From contig NZ_CP139715.1 of NCBI RefSeq assembly GCF_034377285.1, positions 3,270,001 through 3,334,000 of the forward strand: DNA of 64,000 nt, in the 5' to 3' direction. This stretch comes from Thalassobaculum sp. OXR-137. GTDB lineage: Bacteria > Pseudomonadota > Alphaproteobacteria > Thalassobaculales > Thalassobaculaceae. The notes under the pieces are model-generated. The model searched no databases. It was not told the origin of the DNA and saw nothing but the letters and a program-made list of their open reading frames with translations. Positions 63,001 through 64,000 of the stretch are shown one piece after another (within the stretch, counting starts at the first letter, position 1; every line of letters starts with the position of its first letter). The position numbers and the translations under genes were made by a program.

Positions 63001-63312
63001 GACGATCTGGGTCAACTCCCCGTCGGCCTCGGCGAAGCGGGTGCGCAGGCTGTCGTGCCGGCGGGCGATGCCCTCGAGGGCGGCGCGGACCGCCGCGTCG
63101 TCCAGCGGCCCGCGCAGGCGCAGGGCGCGGGTGATACCGTAGGCATCCGCCGCGCGATCCATCTGGGCGAGGATCCAGATCCGCTGCTGGGCGAAGGAGG
63201 CGGGATAGACGCGGGGCGCCGAGGCGTCCGCAGTCCGGCGCGGCGGAGGGGTGCCGGATTTCGCGGTGGCGGGCGGCGTCTCGAGATCCGCGGGAAGGGC
63301 GTTGTCCGACAT
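51040..63312 (-). CDS. Multimodular NRPS, C-A-T-C-A-T-E-C-A-T-C
   Basis: 4,090 aa. C1 (HHSVADG, 166-172), A1 (480-975), T1 Ser1027; C2 (HHIAADG, 1225-1231), A2 (1538-2033), T2 Ser2085 (LGGDS, usual before E); epimerase E (HHLAVDAVSW, 2272-2281; NYLGQLD 2488-2494); C3 (HHLLLDG, 2748-2754, expected D-L type), A3 (3065-3565), T3 Ser3618; C4 (HHIIGDG, 3799-3805). A1 and A2 share code DAFFLGVTFK (near Ile/Val codes); A3 reads D3271 F3272 W3275 N3314 I3340 G3342 M3368 V3376 H3377 K3561, the threonine code. ATG 63312 follows AGGAGGG, 3 bp after the upstream NRPS stop. A3 holds a Pro-Ala linker insert (3206-3217). Confidence 0.95.
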   Translation of the reverse strand: MSDNALPADLETPPATAKSGTPPPRRTADASAPRVYPASFAQQRIWILAQMDRAADAYGITRALRLRGPLDDAAVRAALEGIARRHDSLRTRFAEADGELTQIVEPAIALPLEPVDLRDAAEPEAACRALLETAARRPFDLGRAPLWRVQLCRLAEADWVLALHIHHSVADGWSLELIQQELALRYRAHLDGREPDLPDLSASYGAHAAGQRRPEALAATDAARDYWRKVLTPLPPHLDLPALSRRPQPGPAPAASHQIHLDAVHTAGLRRLATRHDASLFMALTALVKLLLHRYGGERDVTVGSPVAGRDSAALEPLVGQFVNLVALRDEIDPALGFHSLLDRVAGTVYAALERQDYPFDRLVEELGVPRDGGRPPVFDVLVALQNMTGASAPIAGLRVEGFPTAPGPAKYALIFEFAEHDGGLLLTLTYDAARFAEVGIARMGRHLIRLLEGALADPEIAVGRLALLDRGERRRIASWSGGASPYPRDKSLAALFAERVAAEPQAVALRRGDRTLTYAELDARSDRLAAYLTAQEGDLCGRVIGLCLERGPELIVAMVAVLKVGAAYLPLDPELPDSRRRYMVDDAGAALVVTEDAFADALDGLPCPVIRLDRDADAIAACTDPVPAVATAGSSLAYVMYTSGSTGQPKGVLIPQRAVTRLVRDTDYIDIRPHHRIAQAANTAFDAATFEIWGALLNGAALVLLSRDDVLDPDRFAGLLRAQRVDILFLTTALFNRLAQIDPGVFGGLDSLLFGGETVDPRPVRSILAAGGPTRLLHVYGPTECTTFATWHQVTAVPDDAVTVPVGRPLANTTVHILDTDGQPVPVGIAGELHLGGDGLAEGYLGQPDLTAQKFIPHPTLGRLYRTGDLCRWTEDGTVEYLGRSDHQIKLRGFRIELGEVETALRRCRGVDDAVVALTGEGEHRRLVGYAAGPGLDADAIRAELRADLPDYMVPAHLIVLDAMPLNANGKLDRNALPAPAESAEGPADDRPATPQEELLAGLWAEVLGLERVGRGQNFFDLGGHSLLATQLVSRIRQAFDVDIPLRLLFEHPVLGDQAAAIEAARRGADAPPPPPITPRAHRDSLPLSFAQQRLWFLSQMDRGQLDGSASSAAYNVTAALALDGAMDQAALRRALIALTGRHESLRLSLHEQAGQPVLSLRDPFDPLLVEDLSALDPTDRDAAVDARVAAHAAQPFDLEADPLLRLTLLRLCPDRHVLLVNLHHIAADGWSLGVLVRDLGALYAEALGQGPGLPAPALHYADYAAWQRGWLEGTVLDRQLGYWRSQLADAPLLLDLPADRKRPALRSARGAQLAVTIEPDLLARLEALGRSRGATLFMTLLAGFAALLHRHTCESDILVGSPIANRTQRQTEDLVGFFVNTLVLRTAVQRDDPFAELLAQVRATALDAYAHQDLPFETLVSELRPERSLSHTPLFQVMFGLQNAPEENLTLGDLAVRALAPQTGTAKFDLTVSAQAGPGGLSVSWEYSTDLFDRPRIERLARQYVRLLQAVAEAPERAVGRLPLLDADEQARIASWSGGASPYPRDESLAALFAERVAADPQAVALRWGDRTLTYAELDARSDRLAAYLCDQAGDLRSRVIGLCLERGPELIVAMVAVLKVGAAYLPLDPELPDARRRYMVDDAGAALVLTEYAFADGLDGLPCPVVLLGQEAEAIAACTAAVPAVTTDGSNRAYVMYTSGSTGQPKGVLIPQRAVTRLVRDTDYVDIRPGQRIAQAANTAFDAATFEIWGALLNGAALVLLARDDVLDPDRFAGLLRAKTVDILFLTTALFNRLAQIDPAVFAGLDTLLFGGEAVDPRPVRAVLAAGGPTRLLHVYGPTECTTFATWQHVTDVPQGAVTVPIGRPLANTTAHILDPDGQPVPVGVAGELHLGGDGLADGYLGQPELTADRFVAHPELGRLYRTGDLCRWREDGAVEYLGRSDHQIKLRGFRIELGEVETALRRCRGVDDAVVLLTGEGEHRRLVGYAAGPGLDADALRAELRADLPDYMVPAHLIVLDALPLNANGKLDRKALPEPAPGAAPEDYTPPRTPRETVLAGIWAAVLGRDRVGRDDNFFALGGDSILSVQIVAQARRAGLAFGVRDLFRHQSVAALAPHVSEAGLPLAADSDPAETSGPVALSPVQSWFFAWDLAKPGHFNQALLLRPRDRIAPDALAAAARAVLARHGALRLRFERGPEGWRQTVAPMPDVLPVHREDLRDLRDLPESDRTTALTDRATRWNRSLDLAAGPLTRLVLFELPDGQRLLWCIHHLAVDAVSWRILLADLESACLQARAGTTPVLPPPTAGIADWIGYLHRRAQDPARAAELDHWRGWPAAAPLPKDDPDAPARWDSTAHVRFALSRPRTADLLERAPAAFNTRINDLLLAALALALGDWTGRTDWPIVLESHGRPADPDAPDLTATVGWFTALYPVRFDLPEDGDPAATVKAVKERLRAVPGDGLAYGIARHGPWAVPGPLPEAEIAFNYLGQLDIGMAVGESGGGFFLPAREGTGETQCLDGTRPHALDVNAMVVGGTLRVSISYSDRQYRRANVEALARHLEDALDRLIALCCDPARCGYTPSDFPLARLDQGRLDALARREGRGIAALYPLSPMQQGMAYHSLLDASPERQTDAAYFEQMTWRIGPPFDPSAFRRAWTALVERHPVLRTALWLETEPPLQIVRRSVDLPWRELDWHDRGAEAQKAELETLLASDRRRGVDLSRAPLLRCTLIRLGADSWRFVLGFHHLLLDGWSLPLLFADLMALYAAPAADLAPAAPYEDYIAWLQRQDHGAARDHWHAAVGDVEAPTPLPPALGPVPEADGAGARGEMLFALDAEDSQLLSDTTRRRRLTLSTLLQAAWAVVLSRTSGESDVVFGTTLSGRDIDLPGIERMVGLFINTVPLRVSTEDGPVGAWLQALQDRHQENSLHGFLPLAEIQRGSAVPAGDALFDSLLVFENYPSEPAEGAAAAGGPSFADGQAIDHTNYPLTLIAASVEDRLRLRVGYDATRFAPRDIERIVGFLRVALRRLAEAEPEDPLDAIGILTRAERQGLLAAGGAQVRLDVGETLTSRVAAQTAEGPDRIAVTCGAQSLTYAQLDARAEAIGRHLRKLDAGPEKIVGLYLPRSADLVAGMLGILKAGAAYLPIDPATPAERVAFMLRDAGAVALVTETGLRAGLGELDLPCLCLDALCVDALCPDAADPSGPVPAPAPAPAPDDLAYVIYTSGSTGTPKGVMISHANVLRLFDATNPDCGFGPQDVWTLFHSAAFDFSVWEIWGALLHGGRLVVVPEEVQRDPTLFHGLLERERVTVLNQTPSAFRQLIPVARERGACLALRMVIFGGEALDLPSLRPWFALYGDSAPLLVNMYGITETTVHVTWRRLCEADCDTPASLIGRPLRDLDLHLLDRRGEPVPDGVTGEIHVGGAGLARGYLNRPELTAERFVVREIDGEPTRLYRSGDLARRRPDGDLEFLGRADRQVKLRGYRIETGEIEAVLSRHPGVRQAVVVAQQDEGRLIAYAVADPETAAELRDWASTRLPAYMVPALVVPIDAVPLTRNGKLDHRALPRPETSRSVEAAAGVPPGTETERRLAAIWRDVLGVEVAGIDDGFFDLGGHSLKAVQVVARIRREFGVEVSLAAFLRRPTIAALAPLTGGPSTADGAIAPVADRADYPLSHAQHRLWLEDRLHGDARYTMPAAVELREPLDPDALRLALGRLIERHETLRTVFVEVAGEPRQTVLNRIEVPLDVVDLPAGDDDASAIVERESRRRFDLDRPPLFRITLVRRTALPPVLILAMHHIIGDGWTMQVFHRELAAFYAAARTGGTPDLAPLAIQYRDYAVAQQQRDREADAAFWADHLAGLDGPIRLPRDATDGAGGDRRSLRLSPACTARLRALAAAQGSTLSALILTIFTLFLHRLTRQDDLCIGMAVANRGRPELEPLLGMFVNLLPIRIRIEDDMDVAALLQAVTRTAYAALDHQDHPYDLILRAQRRDAGSGDLVRVVYAFQNAAEPDGMAEPAATTVPLSFPFAKFDLSLIVEDPGPHLDLTLEFDAGLLTAATVERYLHSLNRFAEDIAAGPPREDSDETV

Positions 63313-63315
63313 GAC

Positions 63316-64000
63316 CTAGCCCTCCTGTCCGGCGACGGCCGGCTGCCGGGGGTCCGCCGTGGGTGCCGGCAGGGTGGCGTTCAGGGTTGCGGCCAGGGAG
63401 CGCACGGTGCCGTGGGGGAACAGGTCGGGCAGCGTCGCCTCGACGCCGAAGGCCTGATAGAGCCGGGACAGGACGCGGATCGCCTTCAGGGAGTCGCCGC
63501 CCAGATCGACGAAGCCGTGGGTCGCGCCGACCTTCTCCAGCTCCAGCACCTCGCCCCAGATCGCCGCGATCCGCGTCTCGGTCTCGCCTTGGGGGGCGAC
63601 ATAGGGCGCGTCGCGGTACAGCAGGTCCGCCGGCCGGGGCAGGGCGCGCCGGTCCACCTTGCCGTGCAGGTTCAGCGGAAACCGGTCCAGCTGCATCAGG
63701 TAGGCCGGCTGCATCGCGGCGGGCAGCCAGTCGTCCAGGTGCCGGCGCAGGTCGGCGGCGGCGACCGGCGCGTCGGCGATGTAGTAGGCGGTCAGGCTCG
63801 GGTCTCGGGCGGTGGCGGGGTTGACCGCGACGACGGCCGCCCGGACCGCGGGATGCTTCAGGATCGCCCCCTCGACCTCGGCCAGTTCGATCCGGGTGCC
63901 GGCGATCTTGACCTGCCCGTCCCGGCGGCCGAGCAGTTCGACCACATGGCCGGCGAGATACCGTCCCAGGTCGCCGCTGCGGTAGATCGTGTCCGGGGTC
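63316..64000 (-). CDS. Upstream NRPS protein, C-terminal part (A-T; 5' end beyond window)
   Basis: Only the last 227 codons are in the window. IYRSGDLGRYLAGH and GRRDGQVKIAGTRIELAEVE are adenylation core motifs A8 and neighbours; LNLHGKVDRRALPRP is A10. The carrier follows with DLGGDSLKAIRVLSRL (Ser for phosphopantetheine), then a 35-residue tail. The substrate-determining region lies outside, so residue X cannot be predicted. The stop is 3 bp from the next start, so the proteins should be co-translated. Confidence 0.93.
   Translation of the reverse strand, partial: TPDTIYRSGDLGRYLAGHVVELLGRRDGQVKIAGTRIELAEVEGAILKHPAVRAAVVAVNPATARDPSLTAYYIADAPVAAADLRRHLDDWLPAAMQPAYLMQLDRFPLNLHGKVDRRALPRPADLLYRDAPYVAPQGETETRIAAIWGEVLELEKVGATHGFVDLGGDSLKAIRVLSRLYQAFGVEATLPDLFPHGTVRSLAATLNATLPAPTADPRQPAVAGQEG

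Noticed and set aside
1-64000. tRNA, rRNA, plasmid or phage origin, integrase or insertion sequence
   Set aside because: No cloverleaf, transposase, integrase or phage structural motif was recognised in any frame. A tRNA-finding program would be needed to exclude small RNA genes fully.

Overview
The window is very GC-rich, densely packed DNA. Long open frames lie opposite many genes, as expected at high third-position GC. The gene types (tandem ribose-type ABC transporters, a TRAP transporter, taurine uptake and transamination with a MocR-type regulator, AtuA/DUF4387, many GntR/AraC-regulated catabolic operons, REP-like hairpins) suggest a metabolically versatile alphaproteobacterium, perhaps Rhodospirillales-like. 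No rRNA or tRNA was seen, so this placement is an inference.

Layout. (1) 1-6518: sugar-type ABC transport. A permease made of two fused RbsC-like units runs off the left edge. It is followed by two different periplasmic binding proteins, an SDR dehydrogenase and, on the other strand, a separate single permease. (2) 6527-11555: three coupled genes for a large membrane protein, a flippase-like protein and a GT9 glycosyltransferase, probably for an envelope glycan. (3) 11674-13475: an SDR and a divergent AraC regulator. (4) 13479-19799: taurine module tauABC / tpa / tauR, with paired TauR-box-like sites between the divergent units. (5) 19872-24014: a small DUF7218-like protein, a DEAD-box RNA helicase and an amidase. 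(6) 24306-43921: a catabolic island with three PuuE-like polysaccharide-deacetylase paralogues, two isochorismatase-fold amidohydrolases, a hydantoinase/dihydroorotase-like enzyme, MmgE/PrpD, a flavoprotein dehydrogenase, an aconitase with swivel-first domain order, a TRAP transporter, a nitroreductase-methyltransferase fusion, AtuA + DUF4387, an isocitrate-lyase/PEP-mutase enzyme and a GntR regulator. One palindrome, GTCAAC-N-GTYGAC, lies in three divergent promoters of this island and suggests a single regulon. (7) 44165-64000: a leftward nonribosomal peptide synthetase (NRPS) cluster continuing past the right edge, with type II thioesterase, TPR-glycosyltransferase and FkbM methyltransferase in one overlapping operon, and an EctB-like diaminobutyrate aminotransferase just downstream.

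The NRPS line reads (...A-T) | C-A-T-C-A-T-E-C-A-T-C | A-T-TE. Specificity residues read by alignment to GrsA give DAFFLGVTFK twice (branched aliphatic, Ile/Val-like), DFWNIGMVHK (the threonine code) and DAFWLGGTFK (valine-like). The C-terminal part of the peptide is therefore inferred to be X-(Ile/Val)-D-(Ile/Val)-Thr-Val, where X is loaded by a module whose specificity region is outside the window.

Two related hairpin-repeat families are notable: 92-bp units at an exact 175-bp period on both sides of the aconitase gene, and a second family between the catabolic island and the NRPS cluster.
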